39,533 bases of DNA from Micromonospora inaquosa. GTDB lineage: Bacteria; Actinomycetota; Actinomycetes; Mycobacteriales; Micromonosporaceae. The stretch is taken from contig NZ_QGSZ01000134.1 of assembly GCF_003857055.1 (NCBI RefSeq), forward strand, positions 1 to 39,533. Reading direction: 5' to 3'. The notes below the pieces were generated by a model that saw only the letters and a program-made list of their open reading frames with translations, did no database searches and was not told the origin of the DNA. Shown one piece after another: positions 1-6,855 of the stretch. Position 1 is the stretch's first letter. Every line of letters begins with the position of its first letter. Both the position numbers and the translations under genes were made by a program.

Positions 1-940
1 GGTCCCACAGACTGCCCGCGTCGGCGGCGCTGACCAACGCGCGCAACCGCACCGTCCCGCCGGTGGCGTCGGTGACCTGTAGGACGCAGACCCGCCCGTC
101 CCACAGCTCGGTGCCCTCGACGAGGCGGCGCAGCTCCTCGCGCATGATCTGCACCGGCACCGCCCAGTCCACGTCGAACTCGGCGGTGCCGAGCACCGCC
201 GCCTCCGTGCGGGTCCAGTTCTGAAAGGGCGTGCTGGTGAAGTACGAGGTGGGCAGGATCAACCGGCGGTCGTCCCAGATCTGCACCACCACGTAGCTGA
301 GGGTCAGCTCCTCGACGCGACCCCACTCCCCCTCCACGACGACCACGTCGTCGAGCCGGACGGCGTCGCTGAAGGCGAGCTGGAGGCCGGCGAAGACGTT
401 GCCGAGCAGGCTCTGCGCGGCGAGCGCGGCCACCACACCGACCACACCCGCCGAGGTCAGCACACCGGCGCCGATGCCCCGCACGCTGGGGAACGTCATC
501 AGCATCACGCCGACGGTCAGTATGACGATCACCGCGATGGTCAGTCGGCGCAGCATCACCACCTGGGTCCGGACCCGCCGGGCGTGCCGGTTGTCCGGTA
601 CGTCGACCCGGAACCGGGCCAGCGCGGTGTCCTCCACCACGACCAGCAGGCAGGCGACCAGCCAGGCCAGGGTGGCGATGACGCCGAGGATGAGCAGGTG
701 CAGCAGCAGCCGCCGCCAGCTCTCGCCGACCGCGTACCCGGTGGTGAGGCGGACGGCGAACTGCACGGCCAGGACCGTTCCGGCGACCTGGAACGGGCGG
801 TGCGCGTGCTCGGTCAACTCGGTCAACAGCAGTGACCGGCGGCCGAACCGCCGGGTCAACCGGTGGACGACCTCGACCAGGAACAGGGCGACCGCCGCAG
901 CGACGAGCGCGGCGACGGCCGTTTCGAGATAGCTCTGCAC
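1..940 (-). CDS. MscS-family mechanosensitive ion channel, C-terminus cut by window edge
   Basis: The minus strand stays open from a GTG at 940 to the left edge, giving about 313 residues with no stop, so the C-terminus lies outside. The N-terminal third has hydrophobic segments at about residues 5-22, 75-98 and 125-145. The pore-lining helix and beta-domain typical of MscS follow: an Ala/Gly-rich helix containing AAQSLLGNVFAGLQL, then VRLDDVVVVEGEWGRVEEL and the LPTSYF motif. The start is supported by AGGGGAG about 10 nt upstream and an in-frame TGA seven codons further up. The family gates small-conductance channels under membrane tension during osmotic downshock. The fold assignment is firm; gating properties cannot be read from sequence. 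Confidence 0.9.
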   Translation of the reverse strand, partial: MQSYLETAVAALVAAAVALFLVEVVHRLTRRFGRRSLLLTELTEHAHRPFQVAGTVLAVQFAVRLTTGYAVGESWRRLLLHLLILGVIATLAWLVACLLVVVEDTALARFRVDVPDNRHARRVRTQVVMLRRLTIAVIVILTVGVMLMTFPSVRGIGAGVLTSAGVVGVVAALAAQSLLGNVFAGLQLAFSDAVRLDDVVVVEGEWGRVEELTLSYVVVQIWDDRRLILPTSYFTSTPFQNWTRTEAAVLGTAEFDVDWAVPVQIMREELRRLVEGTELWDGRVCVLQVTDATGGTVRLRALVSAADAGSLWD

Positions 941-970
941 GGATTCGGTGCTCCCCTTCGATCAGACGAC

Positions 971-1001
971 GGGCACTCCGGGCGAAAGCCCAAGAGTGCC
1001 C
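971..1001 (-). terminator. Nested GC-rich hairpin between DUF1206 gene and mscS
   Basis: Outer arms GGGCACTC (971-978) and GAGTGCCC (994-1001) enclose an inner GGGC-GAAA-GCCC stem-loop (980-991). There is no U tract, as is usual in high-GC actinobacteria. It lies just after the minus-strand DUF1206 gene and 31 bp before the mscS start, so it could end or attenuate read-through. Confidence 0.6.
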
Positions 1002-1023
1002 GTGATCCTCAGAATCGACCAGC

Positions 1024-1845
1024 TCAGACCTTGCGGTACCGGGACTGGAGGAAGCAGTAGATGCCGAAGGCGGCGATGCCCAGGGCGACCAGGGTCAGCA
1101 GGAACATGCCGTACGACTGCTCCCGGAGGGCGTGCAGTGCGGCGTCGAGACCACGCGCCTTCTCCGGGTCGTAGTTCACGGCGGCCACGATGACCAGCAG
1201 ACCGGAGATGCCGTACGCGACGCCCTTGGCGGCGTATCCGGCGATGCCCAGCCGGCGGGCCAACTGGCGGGTCTTCGGGCTCATCTCGCCGGTCTTCAGG
1301 TGCTTCTCGAACTTCTTGAGCACCCCGTAGATCACCAGGCCGACACCGATCGCGGCGAGCACCAGCCCGGCCAGGCCGACCATCCAGCGGCCGCCGCTGG
1401 AGGTCATCAGCTTGCCGGTCAACGCCTCCTGCTGGTCGGCGCTGTTCGATCCGGCGTCGGAGAAGACCTTGAAGGCGGTCCAGGCGAAGTAGAGGTAGAC
1501 GATGGTCCGGCCGGCCGAGGCGAGCCGTTCGGTGACCCGCTCCTTGCCGCGCTCGGCGCGGTGCCCGACCGCCGCTTCCAGCGCCTGCCAGATCGCCATC
1601 GCGAGCAGGCCGACCGCGACGGCGATGACCAGGAACTTGCCGAGGGGCTGTGCGGAGAGGGTACGCAGCGCGCCGGACTGGTCGCCGTCGTCTGACGACG
1701 TGCCGAACGCGATCTGCAACGCCAACCAGGCGAAGAGTAGGTGGACGATGCCGTAGCCGATGAAGCCGGCCCGGGCGAGGAGTTCCAGCCACCGGCTGTC
1801 CGCCGTTCGGGAGGCGGTGGCTTCGGCGCTACGGGTGAGTGACAT
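1024..1845 (-). CDS. DUF1206 family multi-pass membrane protein
   Basis: A 273-residue protein made of three similar blocks, each with two hydrophobic helices. Each block begins with an R/A-G-x-x-x-x-G-(I/V)-x-(Y/H) type segment (for example ARAGFIGYGIVHLLFAWLAL, RTIVYLYFAWTAFKVF, GIAGYAAKGVAYGISGLLVI). This threefold two-helix repeat is the DUF1206 signature, common in actinobacteria and of unknown biochemical role. I start at the ATG at 1845 (MSLTRS) because GGAG lies about 11 nt upstream; an in-frame ATG at 1878 would add 11 less typical residues. A hairpin follows the stop. Membrane location is clear from composition; function is not. Confidence 0.88.
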   Translation of the reverse strand: MSLTRSAEATASRTADSRWLELLARAGFIGYGIVHLLFAWLALQIAFGTSSDDGDQSGALRTLSAQPLGKFLVIAVAVGLLAMAIWQALEAAVGHRAERGKERVTERLASAGRTIVYLYFAWTAFKVFSDAGSNSADQQEALTGKLMTSSGGRWMVGLAGLVLAAIGVGLVIYGVLKKFEKHLKTGEMSPKTRQLARRLGIAGYAAKGVAYGISGLLVIVAAVNYDPEKARGLDAALHALREQSYGMFLLTLVALGIAAFGIYCFLQSRYRKV

Positions 1846-1904
1846 GGTGTCACAATCTCCGATTCTGAAGATTCCCAAACGTCGGCCACCGCCGCCCGGC
1901 CGGG

Positions 1905-2264
1905 TCAGTTGCGCGCGACGCGAACCTTGACCTGCTGGTCGGTGATGCTGTCCACGGTGACCGCGAAGCCTCCCGCGTCTACGGCCTGCTGGCCGGTGGT
2001 GAGGGTGAGCTGCTCGCCGGCGACCTCGACGGTCACCTGGTCACCCTCCGCGCCGACCAGCTTGGCCTCGACGCCGAAGATGCTGGCCTTCGCGTCGACA
2101 CCCCGATCGAAGGTGACCGTGCAGGCGTCCAGCTGCCCGCAGTCGGTGGAGGCGCCCTCGGAGCTGCAGCCGGCGAGCACGGTGAGGCCGAGCGCCAGAC
2201 CGGCGAAAAGGCCGGCGGCGCGGCGAATGGGGGTCAATGGGATGGTGGCGGGTTGTTTCGTCAC
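1905..2264 (-). CDS. Small secreted lipoprotein of unknown function
   Basis: A 119-residue protein read from GTG 2264. It has an N-terminal signal with two Arg (14-15), a hydrophobic core and a lipobox LAGC with Cys33, so the mature protein should be lipid-anchored outside the membrane. The remaining 86 residues are Val/Thr-rich with alternating hydrophobic residues (for example VTVEVAGEQLTL, FAVTVDSITDQQVKV), suggesting a small beta-rich domain. Two cysteines (DCGQLDAC) could pair. Evidence for the start: a TACCCT element lies 8 nt before the GTG, fitting a leaderless start, with only a weak GGCGAG ribosome site. I recognise no family. Confidence 0.75.
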   Translation of the reverse strand: MTKQPATIPLTPIRRAAGLFAGLALGLTVLAGCSSEGASTDCGQLDACTVTFDRGVDAKASIFGVEAKLVGAEGDQVTVEVAGEQLTLTTGQQAVDAGGFAVTVDSITDQQVKVRVARN

Positions 2265-2278
2265 CTCGCCAAGGGTAC
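2255..2278 (+). promoter_or_regulatory. SigB/SigF-like promoter for the 2361 operon
   Basis: GTTT at 2255-2258 and GGGTAC at 2273-2278, separated by 14 nt. This fits the actinobacterial SigB/SigF group pattern (GTTT or GNNT, 14-17 nt, GGGTA). The predicted start near 2285 gives an untranslated leader of about 75 nt. The element overlaps the 5' end of the divergent lipoprotein gene. Confidence 0.5.
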
Positions 2279-2360
2279 GAGACGCCTGCGATGTTCGCGC
2301 CGAGCAGTGATCACCCGGCGGCCGACCGGGGTGCGAGGGGCACCGGCTAGGGTCCGGGAC

Positions 2361-3587
2361 ATGCCGTTCGACATCGCCCGTACCCGGGCCGCGTACCCCG
2401 CCCTGACCGAGGGCTTCGTCCACTTCGACGGTGCCGGCGGCACCCAGACCGCGGCCGGTGTGATCGACGCGGTCACCGACGCCATGCGGATGGCGGTCGG
2501 CAACCGCAGCGCCGCCAACGTGGCGGGTCGCCGGTCGTTGAAGCTGGTGGCCGAGGCCCGTTCGGCGGTGGCCGACCTGCTCGGCGCCGACCCGGCCGGG
2601 GTGGTGCTCGGCCCGAGTGCGACAGCGCTGACGTACACCCTGGCCCGTACGCTCGGCGCGACCTGGCGCCCGGGTGACGAGGTGGTGGTCTCCCGGCTCG
2701 ACCATGACTCGAACGTGCGGCCGTGGATGCAGGCCGCCGAGGCGGCCGGGGCGACGGTGCGCTGGGCCGAGGTCGACCGGCACACCGGTGAGCTGCCCGC
2801 GGCCCAGTACGCGGACCTGGTCGGTGAACGGACCCGGGTGGTCGCGGTGACCGCCGGCAGCAATGCCATCGGCACCATGCCGGACGTGTCGGCGATCGCC
2901 AAGATCGCGCACGCGGTCGGCGCGTTGGTCTACGTCGACGGGGTGCACTCGGTTCCGCACGGCCCGACCGACCTGACGTCGCTCGGCGCGGACGTGCTGG
3001 TCACCAGCGCGTACAAGTGGTCCGGACCGCACCTGGCGGCGATGGTGGCGGATCCGGCCCGGTGGGCGGCGCTACGCCCGGCGAAGCTGGTGCCGTCCTC
3101 CGACGCGGTGCCGGACCGGTTCGAGTACGGCACGCCGAGTTTCCCGCTGCTGGCCGGCGTGACCGCCGCGGTGGATCACCTGGCGGGGCTGGACCCGGAC
3201 GCGGTCGGGGACCGGCGGGCGCGGGTGCAGGCCGGGTTGGCCGCCGCCCAGGCACACGAGGAGGCCCTGCTGGAGCGGCTGCTCGCCGGGTTGGCCCAGC
3301 GCCCGGCGATCACCGTCTACGGCTCGCCGGCGCGGCGTTGCCCGACGGTCTCGTTCCGGGTCGCCGGGATGTCGCCCACGGCCGTCCAGGAGGCGTTGGG
3401 CGCCGCCGGGTTCTGCCTCTCCGTCGGCGACTACTACGCCTACGAGTACTTCCAGCTGATGGGTCTGCGCGACAGCGGCGGCGCGGTGCGGGCCAGCATC
3501 TACCACTACAACACGGCCGACGAGGTGGACCGGTTGCTCGGCGAACTCGACGCGCTGGCCGACCCGGCGGGGAGAATGGCCGGATGA
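2361..3587 (+). CDS. PLP-dependent cysteine desulfurase-like aminotransferase (class V, TIGR01976 type)
   Basis: A 408-residue fold-type I PLP enzyme. The N-terminus YPALTEGFVHFDGAGGTQ matches the class V start. YVDGVHSVPH supplies the PLP-ring Asp193 and the adjacent His196, and TSAYKWSGPH supplies the Schiff-base Lys219. The short active-site loop and overall form resemble the TIGR01976 (VC1184) branch rather than housekeeping IscS/SufS, so cysteine desulfuration is likely but unproven. Start: ATG 2361 with AGGGTCCGGG upstream; the reading frame is open earlier but without family similarity. The stop overlaps the next gene's start (ATGA), implying translational coupling with the acetyltransferase. 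Confidence 0.9.
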   Translation: MPFDIARTRAAYPALTEGFVHFDGAGGTQTAAGVIDAVTDAMRMAVGNRSAANVAGRRSLKLVAEARSAVADLLGADPAGVVLGPSATALTYTLARTLGATWRPGDEVVVSRLDHDSNVRPWMQAAEAAGATVRWAEVDRHTGELPAAQYADLVGERTRVVAVTAGSNAIGTMPDVSAIAKIAHAVGALVYVDGVHSVPHGPTDLTSLGADVLVTSAYKWSGPHLAAMVADPARWAALRPAKLVPSSDAVPDRFEYGTPSFPLLAGVTAAVDHLAGLDPDAVGDRRARVQAGLAAAQAHEEALLERLLAGLAQRPAITVYGSPARRCPTVSFRVAGMSPTAVQEALGAAGFCLSVGDYYAYEYFQLMGLRDSGGAVRASIYHYNTADEVDRLLGELDALADPAGRMAG

Positions 3588-3871
3588 GCACCCTGGTCGA
3601 GGACAACCCGGCGAAGCACCGCTTCGAGATCCTGGTCGACGACGCGCTGGCCGGCTTCACCGCGTACCTGCCGCGCGGGGAGGTCCTGGTCTTCACCCAC
3701 ACGGAGGTGGACCGGGGCTTTCAGGGCAAGGGGGTCGGCGGCGCGTTGGTCCGCGGCACCCTGGACCAGCTCCGGGCGCGCGGCACCACTGTGGTGCCGC
3801 AGTGCCCCTTCATGGCCGCTTTCATCGACAAACATCCCGAGTACGCCGACCTGGTCGCCGACCTTCCGTAG
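3584..3871 (+). CDS. Small GNAT-like N-acetyltransferase (YjdJ/GCN5-related short form)
   Basis: A 95-residue single-domain protein whose ATG overlaps the upstream stop by four bases. It contains the acetyl-CoA pyrophosphate loop as RGFQGKGVGGALVRG and ends with VVPQCPFMAAFIDKHPEYADLV, the signature of the short GNAT family (PF14542) found fused or next to many metabolic genes. It is far shorter than classical GNAT enzymes (about 150 residues), as is normal for this family. The substrate is unknown. Coupling to the PLP enzyme suggests co-regulation. Confidence 0.9.
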   Translation: MSTLVEDNPAKHRFEILVDDALAGFTAYLPRGEVLVFTHTEVDRGFQGKGVGGALVRGTLDQLRARGTTVVPQCPFMAAFIDKHPEYADLVADLP

Positions 3872-3882
3872 GGGCAGGCCGG

Positions 3883-5373
3883 TCAGCGGGCGCCGGTGAG
3901 CACCTCGGCGGCGGCCTGCCCGCTGGCCCGGGTGGCGCTGTGGGTGGCCAGGTGCACCGCCCCGGTGACCAGCTCGGGCACGCCCAGCTCGACCACTACC
4001 GCGTCCGGCCGGGCGGCCAGGGCGCGGCGCACGGCGGCGCGCATCCAGTCGTGTCGGTGCAGGTCCCGGACGACCAGGACCAGGGGGCGGGCACCCGCTC
4101 CGGCGCCCGGGTCGGCCGGCACGTCGGGTTCGGCGTAGCGGACCGTGCTGGTGCCGGGCAGCAGCTCGCCCAGCGGCCCGCCGATGCCCCACGGGGTCTC
4201 GGCGCCGATGGCGATATTGCGCAGCGGTTCGAACTCGACGACGTGTGCCGGGCGGGTCAGTGGCAGCGCGACAGTCGTGCCCGGGGCGGCGGTGATCCGC
4301 ACGGCCCGGCGGGCGGCGACCAGCCCGACGTCGGCGGCGCCGCGCGCTCCGGCTGAGCCGGCGCTGCGGGCGGTCACCGTCCAGGCGGCGAGTTGACCGA
4401 CGCGCTTGGCGGCCTCGGCGAGCCGTTCCTCGGGCAGCTCACCGGAGACGACGGCGGCCACGATGGCATCGCGCAACTCGTGGGCGGCCTGCTCGTCGGC
4501 CCGTTCGCCGCCGATGCAGATGGCGTCGGCGCCGGCGGCGAGGGCGCGGACCGTCGCTCCGGCGAAGCCGTACCGGTCGGCGACCGCGCGCATCTCCATC
4601 GCGTCGGTGACCACCACGCCGGAGAAGCCCAGCTCGTCGCGGAGCAACCCGCCCAGGATGCGCTGACTCAGCGTCGCCGGCAGGTGCGGGTCGAGCGCGG
4701 GCACCAGCAGGTGACCGGTCATGACCGCCTGCACCCCGGCGGTCACTGCGGCACGGAACGGGGCCAGTTCGCAGGCGTCCAGCCGGTCCCGGTCGGCGGT
4801 GATCCGGGGCAGGTCGTGGTGTGAGTCGACGCGGGTGTCGCCGTGCCCGGGAAAGTGTTTGGCGCAGGCAGCGACGCCGCCGGCCTGGAGCCCGCGGACC
4901 CAGGCGGCGGTGTGCCGCGCGACGAGCGCCGGGTCGGCACCGAAGGAGCGGACGCCGATCACCGGGTTCGCCGGGTTGGAGTTGACGTCGGCGTCCGGGG
5001 CGTAGTTGAGGGTGATGCCCGCGGCGGCCAGCTCGACGCCCAGGTCCCGGGCGACGGCCTCGGTCAGCGCCGGGTCGTCGACCGCGCCGAGGGCGAAGTT
5101 GCCGGGCCGGGAGCTGCCGTGGACCGACTCCAGCCGGGTGACGTCGCCGGCCTCCTCGTCGATCGCCACGATGACGTCGGGTCGTTCCGCGCGCAGCGTC
5201 GCGGTGAGCGCGGCCACCTGCTCGGTGTCGACGACGTTGCGGGCGAAGAGCACCACCGAGCCGAGACCCTCGCCGAGCCAGCGGCACACCCACGGCGGTG
5301 GGGTGGTGCCGACGAAGCCGGGTTGCAGGACGGCGGCGGCGAGTGCCGGGAGGTGCCCGGTGGTCGTGGTCAC
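3883..5373 (-). CDS. nagZ: Glycoside hydrolase family 3, NagZ-type beta-N-acetylhexosaminidase
   Basis: A 496-residue protein starting at GTG 5373 with GGGAG upstream. The GH3 barrel carries the NagZ loop KHFPGHGDT (172-180), whose His acts as acid/base partner in this subfamily, followed by DSHHDLP, and the nucleophile Asp257 in SGVVVTDAMEM. A C-terminal domain (about 360-496) is present, as in actinobacterial and Bacillus NagZ. The family removes terminal beta-GlcNAc from muropeptides or glycans. I see no signal peptide, so a cytoplasmic role in cell-wall recycling is the simplest reading. It faces the acetyltransferase gene tail to tail with only 11 bp between stops, and overlaps an upstream short ORF at GTGA. 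Confidence 0.9.
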   Translation of the reverse strand: MTTTTGHLPALAAAVLQPGFVGTTPPPWVCRWLGEGLGSVVLFARNVVDTEQVAALTATLRAERPDVIVAIDEEAGDVTRLESVHGSSRPGNFALGAVDDPALTEAVARDLGVELAAAGITLNYAPDADVNSNPANPVIGVRSFGADPALVARHTAAWVRGLQAGGVAACAKHFPGHGDTRVDSHHDLPRITADRDRLDACELAPFRAAVTAGVQAVMTGHLLVPALDPHLPATLSQRILGGLLRDELGFSGVVVTDAMEMRAVADRYGFAGATVRALAAGADAICIGGERADEQAAHELRDAIVAAVVSGELPEERLAEAAKRVGQLAAWTVTARSAGSAGARGAADVGLVAARRAVRITAAPGTTVALPLTRPAHVVEFEPLRNIAIGAETPWGIGGPLGELLPGTSTVRYAEPDVPADPGAGAGARPLVLVVRDLHRHDWMRAAVRRALAARPDAVVVELGVPELVTGAVHLATHSATRASGQAAAEVLTGAR

Positions 5374-5450
5374 TGCACTCCCTCGCAGTGATCGACGTCG
5401 ATCACCGACGACGGTGCGCCGCCGTCGACCCGCTGGTTGCGCTCGCTCAT
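5370..5450 (-). CDS. Possible 26-residue leader ORF coupled to nagZ
   Basis: The frame starts at ATG 5450 (MSERNQRVDG...) and its TGA overlaps the nagZ GTG. A GGGTAC element (5460-5465, minus) ends 9 nt before this ATG, the same spacing seen at the leaderless promoters in this window, but no GTTT-like -35 is present. GGGGG just before the ATG could also act as a ribosome site. The peptide has no recognisable family. It may be a regulatory upstream ORF, or nagZ may simply have a 5' untranslated region here. Confidence 0.35.
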   Translation of the reverse strand: MSERNQRVDGGAPSSVIDVDHCEGVQ

Positions 5451-5519
5451 GCGGCCCCCGTACCCCATCTCTCACGCGCCCTCGGCGCACCGCCACCGGC
5501 AGGCGGTCCTGCCATGGTC

Positions 5520-5550
5520 ACACCGAGCGATTCAATAGTCAATAAACCTT
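5520..5550 (-). promoter_or_regulatory. AT-rich patch with a -35-like TTGACT, candidate nagZ promoter
   Basis: Reading the minus strand, TTTATTGACTATTGAATC is strikingly AT-rich for this genome. TTGACT is followed 17 nt later by a poor -10 (GACCAT). It lies about 150 bp upstream of nagZ. The -10 is weak and no operator family is certain. Confidence 0.3.
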
Positions 5551-5590
5551 ACAGTTGCCTGGCGGCCCGCTCCCCGGGGAGAGTGCGGGG

Positions 5591-5716
5591 ATGGATCCCG
5601 CCCTGCTGGCCGACGCGACGAGCCCGGCCGACATCCCCGGCGTACGCCTGCTCGGCCTGGTGGTCGGCGCCCTCCTGCTGCTCGCCGCGATCCGGGCGAT
5701 GTTCGGTCGACGCTGA
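5591..5716 (+). CDS. 41-residue single-pass membrane peptide
   Basis: ATG 5591 opens a 41-codon frame, preceded by GGGGAG 9 nt upstream. The peptide begins MDPALLADATSPADIPG and then has one hydrophobic helix, about residues 18-35 (VRLLGLVVGALLLLAAIR), and a basic tail (MFGRR). This N-out/C-in pattern with a positively charged end is what a real small membrane protein looks like; the acidic N-terminus also argues against chance. It sits alone, in the same direction as the F420 enzyme 85 bp downstream. Function unknown. Confidence 0.55.
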   Translation: MDPALLADATSPADIPGVRLLGLVVGALLLLAAIRAMFGRR

Positions 5717-5737
5717 CCGGGCCGGGTACGCGCACCG

Positions 5738-5762
5738 GTGTGACCGGCCGTCGCCGGGGTAC
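5738..5762 (+). promoter_or_regulatory. Weak SigB-like promoter for the F420 oxidoreductase
   Basis: GTGT (5738-5741) and GGGTAC (5757-5762) with a 15-nt spacer. This fits the degenerate GNNT-N14-16-GGGTAC pattern but lacks the full GTTT box. The predicted transcript would start about 33 nt before ATG 5802. Confidence 0.3.
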
Positions 5763-5801
5763 GGCTCTCCCCATCAGGTCCGCGTGCCGAAGGGGTAAGC
5801 C

Positions 5802-6752
5802 ATGAAGATCGGATACTTTCTGTCCAGTGAGGAGCTCACGCCAGCCGAGTTGCTCGAACAGGCACGCGGTGCCGAACAGGCCGGCTTCGAGGCGCTGTGG
5901 ATCTCCGACCACTACCACCCCTGGGTGGACGCGCAGGGCCAGAGCCCGTTCGTCTGGTCGATGATCGGCGCGCTCAGCCAGGTGTGCTCGCTGCCGGTGA
6001 CCACGGCGGTGACCTGCCCGACCCTGCGGATCCACCCGGCCGTGATCGCGCAGGCGGCGGCGACCAGCGCGGTGCTGCACGGTGGACGGTTCGTGCTCGG
6101 CGTCGGCACCGGCGAGGCGCTCAACGAGCACATCTTCGGCGACGCCTGGCCGCAGGCCGACGTCCGGCTGGAGATGCTGGAGGAGGCCGTCGAGGTGCTG
6201 CGCGCGCTGTGGGGCGGCGACTTCGTCAACCACCACGGCAAGCACTACACCGTGGAGCAGGCCCGGATCTACACGCTGCCCGACACTCCCCCGCCGATCT
6301 ACGTCTCCGGCTTCGGGCCGAAGGCGATCGACCTGGCCGCCCGGATCGGCGACGGCTACGTGAGCACCATGCCGGACGCCGAGATGGTCCGGCGCTTCCG
6401 CGAGAACGGCGGCGGCGACAAGCCGTGCCAGGCCGGCTTCAAGGCGGCGTACGCGGACAGCGAGGACGAGGGAATGCGGATCGCGTACGAACGCTGGCCC
6501 AACGCGGGGGTGCCGGGTGAGCTGTCCCAGGTGCTGCCCTCGCCGCGCCACTTCGAGCAGGCCGCCGAGCTGGTCAGGCCGGAGATGCTGAAGGAGGCGT
6601 TCGTCTGCGGCAACAGCGCCGACGCGCACCTGGAAATGATCGACAAGTACGCCAAGGCCGGCTTCGACGAGGTCTACGTGGCCAACACCGGCCCGCACCA
6701 CCAGGGCCTGTTCGACCTCTACCAGCGCGAGGTGCTGCCGCGGCTGCGCTGA
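5802..6752 (+). CDS. F420-dependent LLM-class oxidoreductase (TIGR03557, G6P dehydrogenase-like family)
   Basis: A 316-residue TIM-barrel protein of the luciferase-like group. It starts MKIGYFLSSEE, has the WISDHYHPW segment that lines the F420 pocket, and a VLGVGTGEALNEHIFG stretch characteristic of the F420-dependent glucose-6-phosphate dehydrogenase-like family. YVSGFGPKAIDLAARIGDGYVST is the usual phosphate-binding part of the barrel. It uses cofactor F420 for hydride transfer; the substrate of this branch is unknown and need not be glucose 6-phosphate. AAGGGG precedes the ATG by 6 nt. F420 enzymes are abundant in actinobacteria, in keeping with the host guess. Confidence 0.92.
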   Translation: MKIGYFLSSEELTPAELLEQARGAEQAGFEALWISDHYHPWVDAQGQSPFVWSMIGALSQVCSLPVTTAVTCPTLRIHPAVIAQAAATSAVLHGGRFVLGVGTGEALNEHIFGDAWPQADVRLEMLEEAVEVLRALWGGDFVNHHGKHYTVEQARIYTLPDTPPPIYVSGFGPKAIDLAARIGDGYVSTMPDAEMVRRFRENGGGDKPCQAGFKAAYADSEDEGMRIAYERWPNAGVPGELSQVLPSPRHFEQAAELVRPEMLKEAFVCGNSADAHLEMIDKYAKAGFDEVYVANTGPHHQGLFDLYQREVLPRLR

Positions 6753-6785
6753 GTCGGGAGTCAGCGAGCCGGTCATCGAGGGCAT

Positions 6786-6800
6786 GGCAGGTGCCCTGCC
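6786..6800. terminator. Short inverted repeat after the F420 gene
   Basis: Arms GGCAGG and CCTGCC with a 3-nt loop, 33 bp after the stop codon at 6752. It is a possible weak terminator, placed before the promoter at 6818. Confidence 0.35.
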
Positions 6801-6817
6801 TGTGATCGTCCGAAGGC

Positions 6818-6843
6818 GTTTCGCCGGTCATGGGCTCGGGTAC
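6818..6843 (+). promoter_or_regulatory. SigB/SigF-like promoter for the RecQ-like helicase
   Basis: GTTT (6818-6821), 16-nt spacer, GGGTAC (6838-6843). The -10 ends 12 nt before ATG 6856, which has no ribosome-binding site, so a nearly leaderless mRNA is predicted. This also decides the start codon: an in-frame ATG at 6784 lies upstream of this promoter. Confidence 0.55.
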
Positions 6844-6855
6844 CTCCGGCCCTCG

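Noticed and set aside
5520..5560. DasR or ROK-family operator before nagZ
   Set aside because: The AT-rich patch lacks the dyad and the half-sites expected for either; only a -35-like TTGACT is clear.
6784..6855. Upstream ATG 6784 as the RecQ-like helicase start
   Set aside because: It lies upstream of the GTTT-N16-GGGTAC promoter and overlaps an inverted repeat; the extra 24 residues resemble nothing in the family.
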